NCBI GenBank assembly: GCA_017546165.1
Contig: JAFYXL010000011.1
Span: forward strand, 1-64,000
DNA length: 64,000 nt
DNA from: Clostridia bacterium
Lineage (GTDB): Bacteria; Bacillota; Clostridia; Monoglobales; Monoglobaceae
Direction: 5' to 3'
The number at the start of each line of letters is the position of its first letter. Within the stretch, counting starts at the first letter, position 1. This document shows positions 26,111-35,736 of the stretch, one piece after another. The position numbers were made by a program, and so were the translations under genes. Under the pieces are notes generated by a model, which was given only the letters and a program-made list of their open reading frames with translations, ran no database searches and was not told where the DNA came from.

Positions 26111-28340
26111 TTATCTGAAAAAACTTATCTGGGGCCAAAAGCTCCCTGACAAAAAACCTCTTAATCTTTATCAATACAAATTTATAAGATATAAGGAGGA
26201 ACGCGAAAAGGCATATCCTCTGCCTCTTTCAAAGGTTCACGTGCCGCAGATAGACGACCTTGTGTCGGTTATCCTGCCTGTCTATAACGGCGGAGATATA
26301 TTGGCTGACTCGATTGAGTCGGTGCTTGAACAGACCTATGAGAATTTTGAGCTTATAATAATCAACGACGGCTCAAAGGATAAAACCCTGGAAATCGCAC
26401 AGGAATATGCAAAAAGGGATAAGAGAATAAAGGTTCTCACCCAGGAAAATAAAAAAATACCCCGCACTCTTTCGCGTGGGTTTAACGAAGCAAGGGGCGA
26501 GTTTTTGACCTGGACCTCTGCTGACAATGTAATGGACAGGGATTTTCTTGAAAAATTGGTTGAAGACCTTCGCTCAAAACCTGATGTCGGTATGATTTAC
26601 GGCAATATGCGTCTTATTGACGCCCGGGGAAAACGCTTGCGTAAGCACGGATGGTATGAATTTCCTTTTGGCAGCGGCAATGTAATTTTTCCCAACAATA
26701 CCTGCGAACTTAATACCTATGCCAACAATACCATAGGTGCAGCCTTTATGTACCGGAAATCTGCAAAGGAAATTTTGGGCTGCTATTCAAGCTACAAGCA
26801 CACGCTTGAGGATTATGATTACTGGATGCGCATGAATTGTCTTTGCGGAATAGAGCATACTGATTTTTTGGAACCGGTATATTCATACCGTTGGCACGAC
26901 GGCTCACTGACTGCAAAAGATAAGGAACTTGGTATCACCAAAAGCCGATACAAATTGATGGTTTTGGATGATTTTCGCCGTGACTTTTACCTTATGCCTC
27001 TTTTGTGGTATGTAAAAGCAACCCCTGAGTATGAGGAATTGGCAGAGTCATTCAAGGCGGAACTCCGCCGTGCAGGACATGTGATTTTGGTAAAGGAAGA
27101 CTTTCCTCAATTGTTTTTTGGAGAGGCCGCATCAAATCTTTGTTATATATCATTTGGCGGCGAGCGTGCAGATGTAACTTTGCCTGCGGATACAATAAAA
27201 ATTGGGTTAGGCGCGCCTAACCACAACGAGAATGGTTTTGACATTCTTTGCTCAATAGGTGAAAAAGCCATAATGGGGTGGGAAAAACCCGAATATGTGT
27301 TTGAAGATGTTGCCACCATGTTTTCATTTATTGATGCAAAAGCAAAGAACGATATGCTCTATAACCTGGAGGGCATAATTGAAAGAACAGAGGAATTTGA
27401 AAAGAAGCTTTCGGTTATACTCTGCACACACAAAATGACCGATACTTTAAAAGATTGCCTTGATGCAATTTGCAATCAAACAGCAAACAAGAAGGATTAC
27501 GAATTGGTTTTTGTGAACAACAGTTTCAGGGATGATAATCTTAAGGAGCTTGTTCAGGACTTTAAAAAAGAATATCCTGAGCTTGATATAAATTATATAA
27601 CAGCCCCCCTGAAAGGTCTTTCTTTTGCCCGCAATATGGGTCTTTGGGCGGCACGGGGCGAATATGTCCTCTATGTTGATGATGATGCAATAATGGATAG
27701 CCAAGTAGTTTTGGAAACAATCCGTAGTTTTGATGGGGATTTGGAACTTGGCGTTGTTGGAGGCAAGGTTGAACTAACCATACCCGACGATGCAAAAAAT
27801 CTTGTCACCAAAAACACCATTGGACTTTGGAGTGACCTGTCCATTGACGGAGATGATATAAAGTACGCAAAGGATTACGGCGACTTTCCCTATGGGGCAA
27901 ATTTTGGAGTAAGGACATCAGAACTCCGCCGGATTGGTGGCTTTAGAACAGGCTATGGCAGAGTTGGCAACAATTTTGCAGGTGGCGAAGAAACGCTGGT
28001 TTGCTTTATGATGGATACAATCCACAAAAAGGTGGCACTCAACCCCCGTTCACGTGTGGAGCATCGTATTGCAGAGGACAGGTTCAATACGGAACACATT
28101 GAAAAAACCGTGTATTCGGGGGTTATGACCCAATATCGTTTGCGTCTTGACCTTTATGCGCCTCAGGATTGGAATGATATGAATGTTCGCGAAAGGATGC
28201 TTCGGGGTGAACGTCTGGCAAAGATCGAAAAAGAGGGCAGTGCGGATTATATTTTCCACAAGTCAACTGCCAAAGCCTTTGAAGATGTTTTGAATTTGAG
28301 ACAAAAAGATTATGAATATATGGTTAAGAACAAGGTTTAA
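26103..28340 (+). CDS. Two-domain GT2 glycosyltransferase, paralogue
   Basis: The 745-residue protein parallels its neighbour over most of its length: first GT2 domain with SVILPVYNGGDIL, INDGSKDKTL, TWTSADNVMD and YGNMRLIDARG, and second with SVILCTHKMTDTL, VLYVDDDAIMD and GGEETLVCFMM. It lacks the neighbour's coiled-coil N-terminus. The start is set at 26103 because GAGGAGG lies just upstream; it overlaps the previous gene by 8 bases. The two look like a tandem duplication that has diverged. Confidence 0.9.
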   Translation: MLSYLKKLIWGQKLPDKKPLNLYQYKFIRYKEEREKAYPLPLSKVHVPQIDDLVSVILPVYNGGDILADSIESVLEQTYENFELIIINDGSKDKTLEIAQEYAKRDKRIKVLTQENKKIPRTLSRGFNEARGEFLTWTSADNVMDRDFLEKLVEDLRSKPDVGMIYGNMRLIDARGKRLRKHGWYEFPFGSGNVIFPNNTCELNTYANNTIGAAFMYRKSAKEILGCYSSYKHTLEDYDYWMRMNCLCGIEHTDFLEPVYSYRWHDGSLTAKDKELGITKSRYKLMVLDDFRRDFYLMPLLWYVKATPEYEELAESFKAELRRAGHVILVKEDFPQLFFGEAASNLCYISFGGERADVTLPADTIKIGLGAPNHNENGFDILCSIGEKAIMGWEKPEYVFEDVATMFSFIDAKAKNDMLYNLEGIIERTEEFEKKLSVILCTHKMTDTLKDCLDAICNQTANKKDYELVFVNNSFRDDNLKELVQDFKKEYPELDINYITAPLKGLSFARNMGLWAARGEYVLYVDDDAIMDSQVVLETIRSFDGDLELGVVGGKVELTIPDDAKNLVTKNTIGLWSDLSIDGDDIKYAKDYGDFPYGANFGVRTSELRRIGGFRTGYGRVGNNFAGGEETLVCFMMDTIHKKVALNPRSRVEHRIAEDRFNTEHIEKTVYSGVMTQYRLRLDLYAPQDWNDMNVRERMLRGERLAKIEKEGSADYIFHKSTAKAFEDVLNLRQKDYEYMVKNKV

Positions 28341-28393
28341 ATTTGCCGTACGGATTGTATCTGTTTGGCGGCAGAAAGGCTGCGTAAGATAAT

Positions 28394-30181
28394 ATGTTTA
28401 AAAAAATGCAGTGGAAAATAGTCTGTATATTTGTGGCATTGGTACTTGCCATAATGCTGGTTGTTGGGTTTTATATGTTCAGCAGTGTGGTAAAGCTTTA
28501 CAGTGATAGCTTCCAAAGCCAGATGGATAAGGTTATGTCAGGAGATTTTGTTGAGGTAATGAGCGAGGCCCTCTATACCGACGCATCAACCGAAGCAAAA
28601 GAAAACCGCATTAATGCGGTCATATCTGCCTATTCAAGCCAGCTTGGACTTTCTGATCAACGCCAGTGTGCCGTTCTTGATGCAAAGGACGCAAGCAGGA
28701 TTGTTACCACAGGCGCAGGGGTGGGCCGAATTGAAAAAACCCCTAACATAATCCTGGCAATGGCAGGAGATACAGGCAGAGGTATCCGTTCGAATGCTAC
28801 ATATATGGATTATGCCTACTTTGTTGCGGGAAAAAACACAGGCGACAACGGATATATAATTTATATCCGTGACAGCAAACAAAGTGTGAATACTGTAACA
28901 AATAATATACTTTATATAATAATTCAAGCTATGCTGTTTGGGGTTCTTGCCTCGTTGTTTCTTGGCTACTTTTTGTCCAAGACCATCACAAGCCCCATAT
29001 CCGTCCTTACTGAAAAGGCGGAGGATTTTGCCGAGGGGAATTTTGACTCAAATCTTGAAGTCCAATCCAGGGACGAAATAGGAACTCTGGTTGAAACCTT
29101 CAACTATATGGGCGGTGTTATGAAAAATGCCATCTCGGAGGTTGCAGGGGAGAAACACAAGCTTGAAATAATTCTTGAACATATCAACAATGGTATTATC
29201 GCCTTTAATACAAAACAGGAGGTAATCTCCATCAATCAGACAGCAAAGGATATGCTTAATATAGATGATACAAAAAACATCTATTTTGATAAGTTTTTCG
29301 CAGACCTTAACTCTGACGTTTGTATGGCGGCATTTATGTACCTGGCAAGATATCGCACGGAGATGCGCGATATTGAAATTAACAACAAGCACCTAAAGGC
29401 TTACTTCTTGCCCTTTAAATTTGAAAATGACCGTATTGCAGGTGTGGTTTGTGTGTTTAGCGATGTTACAGAACAGTTTAACCTTGAATTGTCACGAAAA
29501 AAGTTTGTGGCAGAGGTATCTCACGAGTTAAAGACGCCCCTTACCACCATAGGCACATACACCGAAACCCTGCTTGACAATTATCCTGTAGGAGATGAAA
29601 TGACCATTTCCTTCCTTAAAACAATTCACAACGAGACCGACAAAATGACCAGTCTTGTGAAGAATTTGCTCACCTTATCAAAGTTTGATGCACAAAGCAT
29701 CGAGATGAACAAGGAATTTTTTGACCCGGATATGCTTGTTTCGGATATAGTTGAAACCTTTAAGGTTCAGGCAGAAAACAAGGGCCAAAAGCTTGTGTAT
29801 AAAAAGGTGAATGATGTGCCCAATATTTTGGGGGACATTTATCAGATAGAACGGGCTATAAAAAATATAATCTCAAACTCAATGAAATATACCCCTGAAA
29901 AGGGTAGCATCCACGTATATGTAGGGGCTATTTACGGTGAAGTTTATATCAAAATCGAAGATACCGGCAAAGGCATTCCGGAGCAAGACCTGCCACATAT
30001 ATTTGAAAGGTTTTACCGTGTGGATAAGGCAAGGTCAAGAGAACAGGGCGGCACAGGTCTGGGACTTGCAATCGCAAAGGAGATAATTGAAAACCACGGC
30101 GGAAGCATTACCATGGACAGTAAGCTGGGTGAATATACAAAAGTAACAATAAAACTTCCCCCCGGCGGAGGGAATGCTTAA
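28394..30181 (+). CDS. Sensor histidine kinase, WalK/PhoR-like
   Basis: The 595-residue membrane kinase has two transmembrane helices (about 10-30 and 175-197) around an extracellular sensor, a HAMP domain (about 197-250), a PAS-like domain (about 265-370), the HisKA box with phospho-accepting His377 in EVSHELKTPL, and a HATPase_c domain with DTGKGIPEQDLPHIFERFYRVDKARSREQGGTGLGLAI. The domain order is that of WalK. No response regulator is adjacent, which is unusual. It follows the glycosyltransferase genes by 53 bp and could sense cell envelope state. Confidence 0.9.
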   Translation: MFKKMQWKIVCIFVALVLAIMLVVGFYMFSSVVKLYSDSFQSQMDKVMSGDFVEVMSEALYTDASTEAKENRINAVISAYSSQLGLSDQRQCAVLDAKDASRIVTTGAGVGRIEKTPNIILAMAGDTGRGIRSNATYMDYAYFVAGKNTGDNGYIIYIRDSKQSVNTVTNNILYIIIQAMLFGVLASLFLGYFLSKTITSPISVLTEKAEDFAEGNFDSNLEVQSRDEIGTLVETFNYMGGVMKNAISEVAGEKHKLEIILEHINNGIIAFNTKQEVISINQTAKDMLNIDDTKNIYFDKFFADLNSDVCMAAFMYLARYRTEMRDIEINNKHLKAYFLPFKFENDRIAGVVCVFSDVTEQFNLELSRKKFVAEVSHELKTPLTTIGTYTETLLDNYPVGDEMTISFLKTIHNETDKMTSLVKNLLTLSKFDAQSIEMNKEFFDPDMLVSDIVETFKVQAENKGQKLVYKKVNDVPNILGDIYQIERAIKNIISNSMKYTPEKGSIHVYVGAIYGEVYIKIEDTGKGIPEQDLPHIFERFYRVDKARSREQGGTGLGLAIAKEIIENHGGSITMDSKLGEYTKVTIKLPPGGGNA

Positions 30182-30204
30182 AAATTTTGTTTACAAATAA
30201 AAAA

Positions 30205-30234
30205 AGGACAGCGGAACACACCCCAAAATATCCT
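30205..30234. repeat. Small hairpin motif, third copy
   Basis: AGGACAG, then ACACACCCC, then ATATCCT. It is the reverse complement pattern of the block-end motifs at 5641-5677 and 7330-7369, with lower identity. Confidence 0.35.
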
Positions 30235-30262
30235 AAGGGGATAAAATCATTAAAGATAATAA

Positions 30263-30297
30263 AATAAGCTATCTCATCAGAGATAGCTTATTTTTGT
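30263..30297. terminator. Bidirectional terminator
   Basis: AATAAGCTATCTC (30263-30275) and GAGATAGCTTATT (30280-30292) form a 13-bp stem followed by T residues, between the kinase gene (+) and the ACT gene (-). Confidence 0.85.
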
Positions 30298-30362
30298 AAA
30301 TCAGATAAATTTTCCAAACAAAATATATACTATTGTGGTTATTCTTTATCAAATGAAGTGTT

Positions 30363-30794
30363 TTAAAGTTTACAAATGTCAGCTTCTGTTATAAGTTTAA
30401 AGCCTGCATTTGTGAGTGCTGATTCTGCAGCTTGGTTGTTTTCAACTCTCAGCACTACATAAGCGTGCTTTTCTGTACGAGCCATAAAAGCATAGAGATA
30501 TTCTACATTGATATCTGCCTTATCAAGAATGTCAAGAGCTGCGGTGAGTTTGCCCGGTTCATCACCGATTTTAACCCCCACAACATCAACTACCTTAATA
30601 AGATAGCCCTGTTCTTTGAGCACTTTTTCTGCTGTGTTCTCGTCATTTACGATAAGACGGAGAATACCGAAATCTTCTGTTTCCGCAATGGAAAGTGCTC
30701 TCAGGTTAATGTTATTTTTAGCAAGTATATCTGTTACTGCAACGATTGCACCTTTTCTGTTTGGAACAAAAACTGTTAACTGTTTAATAGCCAT
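30363..30794 (-). CDS. Tandem ACT-domain protein
   Basis: The 143-residue protein consists of two ACT domains, starting AIKQLTVFVPNRKGAIVAVTDILAKNNINLRAL and with the second half beginning VVDVVGVKIGDEPGKLTAALDIL. ACT domains usually bind amino acids. Its gene lies 16 bp after the phenylacetate-CoA ligase gene and would share the Phe T-box leader, an arrangement also common elsewhere in anaerobes. It may sense an aromatic amino acid and adjust the ligase. The ATG at 30794 was chosen; a TTG two codons earlier also exists. Confidence 0.88.
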   Translation of the reverse strand: MAIKQLTVFVPNRKGAIVAVTDILAKNNINLRALSIAETEDFGILRLIVNDENTAEKVLKEQGYLIKVVDVVGVKIGDEPGKLTAALDILDKADINVEYLYAFMARTEKHAYVVLRVENNQAAESALTNAGFKLITEADICKL

Positions 30795-30810
30795 TTTCAA
30801 ATCCCCTTTC

Positions 30811-32118
30811 TTAAATTAATTTACGCTTATCAATTACACGAACTGCCTTGCCTTCACTTCTTGCAATGCTCTTGGGAGCAACAAGGTGAACTGTCGGATT
30901 GATGCCGAGCATTGTTTTCATTGCATTTGCAAGAGCTTTTTCCATTGCAAGAACATCGCTTACTTTATCTGTGAACTGTTCGGGAGACATTTCTACATTT
31001 ACCTCAAAGGTATCTGTATTGTTTGCTCTGTCAACAACAATCTGATAGTTCGGCTGGTAACCCTCGTTAAGAAGAACAGTTTCAATCTGGCTCGGGAATA
31101 CATTGACACCTCTGATGATGAGCATATCGTCTGTTCTGCCCATAGGTTTGGCCATTTTTATGAGGGTTCTTCCGCAAGAGCATTTCTTTCTTGAAAGAAC
31201 ACAAATATCTCTTGTTCTGTATCGAAGAAGTGGGAATGCTTCTTTGTCTAACGATGTGAATACAAGCTCGCCTTTTTCGCCTTCAGGAAGAACTTCACCG
31301 GTATCAGGATTGATAATCTCTGCAAGGAAGTGGTCTTCGTTGATGTGCATACCTGATTGTTCACTGCACTCAAATGAAACTCCGGGGCCTGATGTTTCAG
31401 TGAGTCCGTATATGTCATAAGCGCGAATACCAAGTGTTTCTTCAATACCTCTGCGCATTTCTTCTGTCCAGGGTTCAGCTCCAAAGATACCTGCTTTAAG
31501 AGGAATATCCTCAGGTTTATATCCCTGTTCTTTTAATGTTTCGCCAATATATGCCGCATATGAAGGAGTACAGCATAGGATTGTGGCGCCGAGGTCCGTC
31601 ATAAACTGAATCTGACGGTCGGTGTTACCGGATGACATAGGCAGCGTAAGACAGCCAACTTTGTGAGAGCCACCGTTGAGTCCCGCACCGCCTGTGAAAA
31701 GTCCGTATCCGTAAGCAACCTGGCAAACGTCTTTATTGCTGCCGCCTGCCGCAACAATTGCACGGGCGCAGCAATCTTCCCAAAGGTCAATGTCCTTTTG
31801 TGTGTAGAAAGCAACCACACGGCGGCCGGTTGTTCCTGATGTGGACTGAATACGAACACAATCTTCAAGAGGTTTTGCAAGCAAACCGTAGGGATAAGCG
31901 TCTCTTAAATCCGCTTTTGTAAGAAACGGGAGTTTGTGCAAATCTTCAATTCCTTTGATGTCTTCAGGTTTAACCCCTTTTTCGTCCATTAAGTTGCGGT
32001 AGTACTCCACATTTTCGTAAACATGCTTAACCTGTTTTACCAGTTTCTCGGATTGAAGCTTTTTGATTTCTTCAACCGGCATGGTTTCAATTTCTTTTTG
32101 ATAGTAGTTCTGAGCCAT
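30811..32118 (-). CDS. paaK: Phenylacetate-CoA ligase (PaaK family)
   Basis: This 435-residue AMP-forming enzyme makes phenylacetyl-CoA or a related aryl-acetyl-CoA from acid, ATP and CoA. Motifs are IQSTSGTTGRRVVAFYT, FGAEPWTEEMRRGIE, DIYGLTETSGPGVS and the C-terminal GRTDDMLIIRGVNVFPSQIE. In anaerobes it works with indolepyruvate:ferredoxin oxidoreductase, either in degrading or, in reverse, in making aromatic amino acids. A T-box leader with an apparent Phe codon precedes it, which favours the biosynthetic use. The start is uncertain: 32118 is best spaced from GGGAAGG, while 32130 is the first ATG. Confidence 0.9.
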   Translation of the reverse strand: MAQNYYQKEIETMPVEEIKKLQSEKLVKQVKHVYENVEYYRNLMDEKGVKPEDIKGIEDLHKLPFLTKADLRDAYPYGLLAKPLEDCVRIQSTSGTTGRRVVAFYTQKDIDLWEDCCARAIVAAGGSNKDVCQVAYGYGLFTGGAGLNGGSHKVGCLTLPMSSGNTDRQIQFMTDLGATILCCTPSYAAYIGETLKEQGYKPEDIPLKAGIFGAEPWTEEMRRGIEETLGIRAYDIYGLTETSGPGVSFECSEQSGMHINEDHFLAEIINPDTGEVLPEGEKGELVFTSLDKEAFPLLRYRTRDICVLSRKKCSCGRTLIKMAKPMGRTDDMLIIRGVNVFPSQIETVLLNEGYQPNYQIVVDRANNTDTFEVNVEMSPEQFTDKVSDVLAMEKALANAMKTMLGINPTVHLVAPKSIARSEGKAVRVIDKRKLI

Positions 32119-32184
32119 TTCTTTGTTCATCCTTCCCAATACACTTAAATTTTGTTTAAACAGGCCTTTGATGCAAGGAAAATA

Positions 32185-32470
32185 AAAAAGCCCCCTGCAA
32201 TCCTGTTTCAGGATACAGAGGACGAAAATAACATTTCCGTGGTACCACCTCAGTTCGCCGCTATCTCACGGTAGCGACCTTATCAGGTACTAATATACCT
32301 TAGTTCTGTGACGGGAACGCCCGTTGCCTCCTACTTAAGATTACTCTTGTTCAGTGCACTGCTAACAGAAGGAATTCGTCAAGGTCATCACCATTGCCTC
32401 GCACCCACCGGCAACTCTCTTAAGGGCTCTTTCCAGGATTACTTAGTTCTGCTCAAACGCATTTAACTTT
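32185..32470 (-). promoter_or_regulatory. T-box leader 1, apparent Phe (TTC) specifier
   Basis: Minus strand. The T-box sequence AGGTGGTACCACGG lies at 32237-32250, followed by a terminator stem at about 32190-32223. Stem I has AGTA on its 5' side and GAA then TTC on its 3' side (specifier 32372-32374), plus the distal GGTGCGAGG loop. The promoter is TTGACT (32499-32504), 17 bp, TATAAT (32476-32481). It should raise paaK and ACT gene expression when uncharged tRNA-Phe accumulates. Confidence 0.9.
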
Positions 32471-32544
32471 TTTGTATTATATCACTTTACCTAAGGAAAG
32501 TCAATATTTTTTAATAATCTTTTCATGATTAAAGGGTATTGTCG

Positions 32545-32573
32545 TTGATTTTGTTATAATTATATGCTATAAT
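32545..32573 (+). promoter_or_regulatory. Promoter of the MaoC-like gene
   Basis: TTGATT (32545-32550) and TATAAT (32568-32573), 17 bp apart. It is divergent from the T-box 1 promoter. Confidence 0.7.
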
Positions 32574-32608
32574 TATGTAGAAGTTCCACTATATCCGAGG
32601 TATTAAAT

Positions 32609-33043
32609 ATGTATTTTGAAGAATTTGTTTTAGGTTCAAAAACACAAATTGAGCCTGCCACCATACATAAAAATGATATGATTGATTTTGCAAAGAGGTA
32701 TGACAACATTCCTCTTCATACAGATGAGGAATATGCAAAATCCACGTTTTTCGGCAAGCTCATTGCTCCGGGAGTTATGTCATTTATGGCGGTCTGGGCA
32801 AAATATCTTGAGATTGATTTAGCGGGGGATGAACTCATTGCAGGAAAATCCACCAAAATTGAATGGGTGAAGCCTGTTTTTGCGGAAGATGTTTTGACAA
32901 GCACCTGTACCGTTTCAAAGCTTATCAAACGCAACGAGAAAAATGGCATTGTGGAGCTTACCTTTGAAGTTTTCAATCAAACGGGCGAATTAGTGCTGAC
33001 GGATGTTACTGAAATGATTGTAAAGTGTAAGTGTGGAAATTAG
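32609..33043 (+). CDS. MaoC-like hot-dog dehydratase
   Basis: The 144-residue protein has the MaoC/R-hydratase pattern: DMIDFAKRYDNIPLHTDEEYAKSTFFGKLIAPG, in which the Asp and His near DNIPLH are the expected catalytic pair. The family hydrates enoyl-CoA or dehydrates 3-hydroxyacyl-CoA thioesters, though many small members have no assigned substrate. It is divergent from paaK and sits among genes for acyl-CoA ligases, so a short or branched acyl-CoA is a reasonable substrate. It ends at a shared terminator. Confidence 0.85.
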   Translation: MYFEEFVLGSKTQIEPATIHKNDMIDFAKRYDNIPLHTDEEYAKSTFFGKLIAPGVMSFMAVWAKYLEIDLAGDELIAGKSTKIEWVKPVFAEDVLTSTCTVSKLIKRNEKNGIVELTFEVFNQTGELVLTDVTEMIVKCKCGN

Positions 33044-33068
33044 AAAATCAAAACTCCCTATAAGCCAA

Positions 33069-33102
33069 AGAGGCAGAACAATTTTTGTTCTGCCTCTTTA
33101 AA
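33069..33102. terminator. Bidirectional terminator
   Basis: AGAGGCAGAACA/TGTTCTGCCTCT stem with T residues after, between converging MaoC and transporter genes. Confidence 0.88.
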
Positions 33103-33115
33103 TTCTTACGTAAAA

Positions 33116-34666
33116 TTAGTCTTCGTTGTAGCAAGAGAAGATTTCTTCAATCCTCTCAGTATCCTTATTTTTGGTAAAGGCACTTACCAAAGGAACAACA
33201 ACCATAGAAACAGCCATTGCAGAAACACCCATTTCAGGAGACATTTTAGCAGCTGTTGCAAAATCCGCATTAAGTGTAATTATAAGCGTTGCAATTCCTA
33301 CTACCAAAAGTCCTGAAAGAACCCCTGCATAAGCGCCCGGCTTTGTAATCTTCTTTGAGAAAAGTCCCCAGATATAAGGTCCGATAAAGCAACCGGAAAC
33401 AATTCCCCAGGAGAATGACATAAGGCTTACTATAATGGGGATGTTCTGTGTTGCAAAAATAAACGAACAAGCAATAAATACAAGGCAAAGAAGTCTTGTA
33501 AGGAGCATCTGCGACTCAGGTTTTGTTTCCTTTTTTCTTACAGATGGAATAAGGTCAACTGCAACAGCAGATGCAGAAGTTAAAACAACCGCCTCAAGGG
33601 TTGACATTGATGCTGAAAGAAGAAGAATTATAATAACTGCAAGGAGAATGATTCCAAGTGTATCGCCGCCTAAAACTTCCATCAGAAGAGCAGGGATGAC
33701 CGAGTCAATTCCACCTTCAGGAAGAACTCCGCCCAAAATAAGTCTTGATGTGCTTCCGATAAGGTATGCGCCACAGCCGATAACGGTGCAGAAAATGGTG
33801 GAAATAATTGTGCCTCTTTTAATTGCTTCTGTGTCTTTGATTGCATAAAATTTGCCAATCATTTGAGGAAGTCCCCAGGCACCAAAGCTTGTAAGCATAA
33901 TGTTGAAGCAAAGGAACTTAAATGACGAACCTCCAAAAATATTTGTTAGCTGTGCTCCGTTTGTTGGATTAGGGTCGCCGGGAAGGGACTGGAAATTCTT
34001 AAGATTTTCAATAAGTCCTGAAAATCCGCCAACTGCATCGTGTCTGAGTACTGCAATGATCAGGCATACAACACCGGCAATCATAACAATTCCCTGAACA
34101 AGGTTGGTGTAAGCTGTTGCGATATATCCGCCCGCAACAAGGTAAATTGCTGTTAAGCATGCGATAATAAGCATCCATACCCAAGTTTCAACCCCTGGGA
34201 AAACTGCGCTAAAAAGTGAGCCGAGACCTTTGTAAACTGCAGCAGAATATGGAACAAGGAAAATAAAGATGATAACTGCTGCTAAAATCTTCATCCCTTT
34301 TGAAGCATATCTCTTTTCAAAGTAATCCGGCATTGTTCTGGCGCCAAGCCTCTTTGTCATCTTTCTTGTTCTGTTTGCAAACAAGAGCCAGGAAAGCAAG
34401 CAACCTAAAACAGTGTTGCCGATACCAATCCAAATACTTCCAATGCCGATGTTCCAGCCGTGCTGTCCTGCATAACCTACAAATACCACTGCTGAAAAAT
34501 ATGTAGTTCCGTAAGCAAAGGCGGTAGCCCATGCGCCGATGTTTCTGCCGCCGATTAAAAACCCATCAAGTGTTTTTGATTTACCGTAACTGATACAGCC
34601 GATAAGTGCCATTGCCAATGCATACATACAAAGCGCAATGATAGTGTAGAGTTGTGCGTCTTGCAT
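33116..34666 (-). CDS. Sodium:solute symporter (SSS family)
   Basis: The 516-residue permease has about 13 membrane segments and SSS motifs such as GRNIGAWATAFAYGTTYFSAVVFVGYAG, RTRKMTKRLGARTMPDYFEKRY and LLSASMSTLEAVVLTSASAVAVD. Relatives carry acetate, other monocarboxylates, pantothenate, proline or sugars with sodium. The start at 34666 (MQDAQLY) has GGAGG upstream; the longer frame runs into the region before the divergent LysR gene. Lying between acyl-CoA ligase genes, it could import phenylacetate or branched short-chain acids. That substrate is inferred from context. Confidence 0.88.
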   Translation of the reverse strand: MQDAQLYTIIALCMYALAMALIGCISYGKSKTLDGFLIGGRNIGAWATAFAYGTTYFSAVVFVGYAGQHGWNIGIGSIWIGIGNTVLGCLLSWLLFANRTRKMTKRLGARTMPDYFEKRYASKGMKILAAVIIFIFLVPYSAAVYKGLGSLFSAVFPGVETWVWMLIIACLTAIYLVAGGYIATAYTNLVQGIVMIAGVVCLIIAVLRHDAVGGFSGLIENLKNFQSLPGDPNPTNGAQLTNIFGGSSFKFLCFNIMLTSFGAWGLPQMIGKFYAIKDTEAIKRGTIISTIFCTVIGCGAYLIGSTSRLILGGVLPEGGIDSVIPALLMEVLGGDTLGIILLAVIIILLLSASMSTLEAVVLTSASAVAVDLIPSVRKKETKPESQMLLTRLLCLVFIACSFIFATQNIPIIVSLMSFSWGIVSGCFIGPYIWGLFSKKITKPGAYAGVLSGLLVVGIATLIITLNADFATAAKMSPEMGVSAMAVSMVVVPLVSAFTKNKDTERIEEIFSCYNED

Positions 34667-34783
34667 TTTAAATTCCTCCAAGCCTTGCTTTTTTCTACAA
34701 AATAGTATATAATAATTTCCAAGATTAGTCAAATGAATGGTTTTGATATTTGCTATCGAATTCTTCGATGCTGGAGGAATATT

Positions 34784-35674
34784 ATGGAATTGCGCAATTT
34801 AATCACTTTTATCAATGTAGCAGAGCTTGGCAGCTTTACAAAAGCTGCAGAGCAACTTGGTTACTCACAATCAACAATATCCTTCCAGATAAAACAGCTG
34901 GAAGACGAGCTTGGCTGTCTTTTGTTTGAAAGAATAAATCACACCGTAACACTTACCCAGAGAGGACGCGAGCTTATTTCTTATGCTCATCAGGTTCGTG
35001 CCCTTACGGATGAATTTAAGGAAAGCCTTGAAGAAGAAAAAGACTGCAGTGGTCACATTCATATAGTAACCCCTGACTCTGTTTGTGATGATATGATTAA
35101 GAGAAGCTACATAGATTTTCATAAAAAATATCCTGATATTTCTATTAAGTTCACAACTGCAGATACATCAGTTATGTTTGATATGCTTGATCACAATGAG
35201 GCAGATGTGATTATTACCCTTGACAGTCATTCATATCACAAAGACTACATTATCGCAAAGGAAGAGCCGCTTTCAATGCACTTTGTTGCCAATGCAAATT
35301 CCAAATTTGCCGGAGCCCCCAATTTATCAATAAATGATTTTGCAAACGAACCTTTTATTTTAACCGAATATGGTCAAGGATACAGAAAAGTATTTGATAA
35401 CGAACTTGCAAAAAAATCATTGGAAATAACTCCAATCCTTGAGATTGGAAGAACTGATATGATAACATCGCTGATTTCCCAGACAAATATGATTTCTTTT
35501 CTTCCTGATTTTGTTACAAAGGATATGATAGAATCGGGGCATTTGTGTTATCTTGATGTTTGCGATATGAGTATAGATATTTGGAAACAGCTTATCTACC
35601 ACAAAAATAAGTGGCTGTCCAAAGCGCTTAAAACATTTATTGAATATATTAAAGAAAATGAATTTTCAAGCTAA
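34784..35674 (+). CDS. LysR-family transcriptional regulator
   Basis: The 296-residue regulator has the N-terminal winged helix ELRNLITFINVAELGSFTKAAEQLGYSQSTISFQIKQLEDELG and a periplasmic-binding-like effector domain. It is divergent from the SSS transporter gene, with 117 bp between starts, the classic layout for a LysR regulator of its neighbour. The start at 34784 follows GGAGGA; a frame extending upstream would overlap the transporter promoter. Effector may be the transported acid, but nothing in the sequence proves it. Confidence 0.92.
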   Translation: MELRNLITFINVAELGSFTKAAEQLGYSQSTISFQIKQLEDELGCLLFERINHTVTLTQRGRELISYAHQVRALTDEFKESLEEEKDCSGHIHIVTPDSVCDDMIKRSYIDFHKKYPDISIKFTTADTSVMFDMLDHNEADVIITLDSHSYHKDYIIAKEEPLSMHFVANANSKFAGAPNLSINDFANEPFILTEYGQGYRKVFDNELAKKSLEITPILEIGRTDMITSLISQTNMISFLPDFVTKDMIESGHLCYLDVCDMSIDIWKQLIYHKNKWLSKALKTFIEYIKENEFSS

Positions 35675-35685
35675 ACACTAAAAAT

Positions 35686-35730
35686 GGACTTATGAACGAG
35701 CGTCTTAAAATGCTCATTCATAAGCCCTTT
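35686..35730. terminator. Bidirectional terminator
   Basis: GGACTTATGAACGAGC pairs with GCTCATTCATAAGCCC around a 10-nt loop, then T residues. It separates the converging LysR and XRE-cupin-ligase genes. Confidence 0.85.
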
Positions 35731-35736
35731 TTTAAA

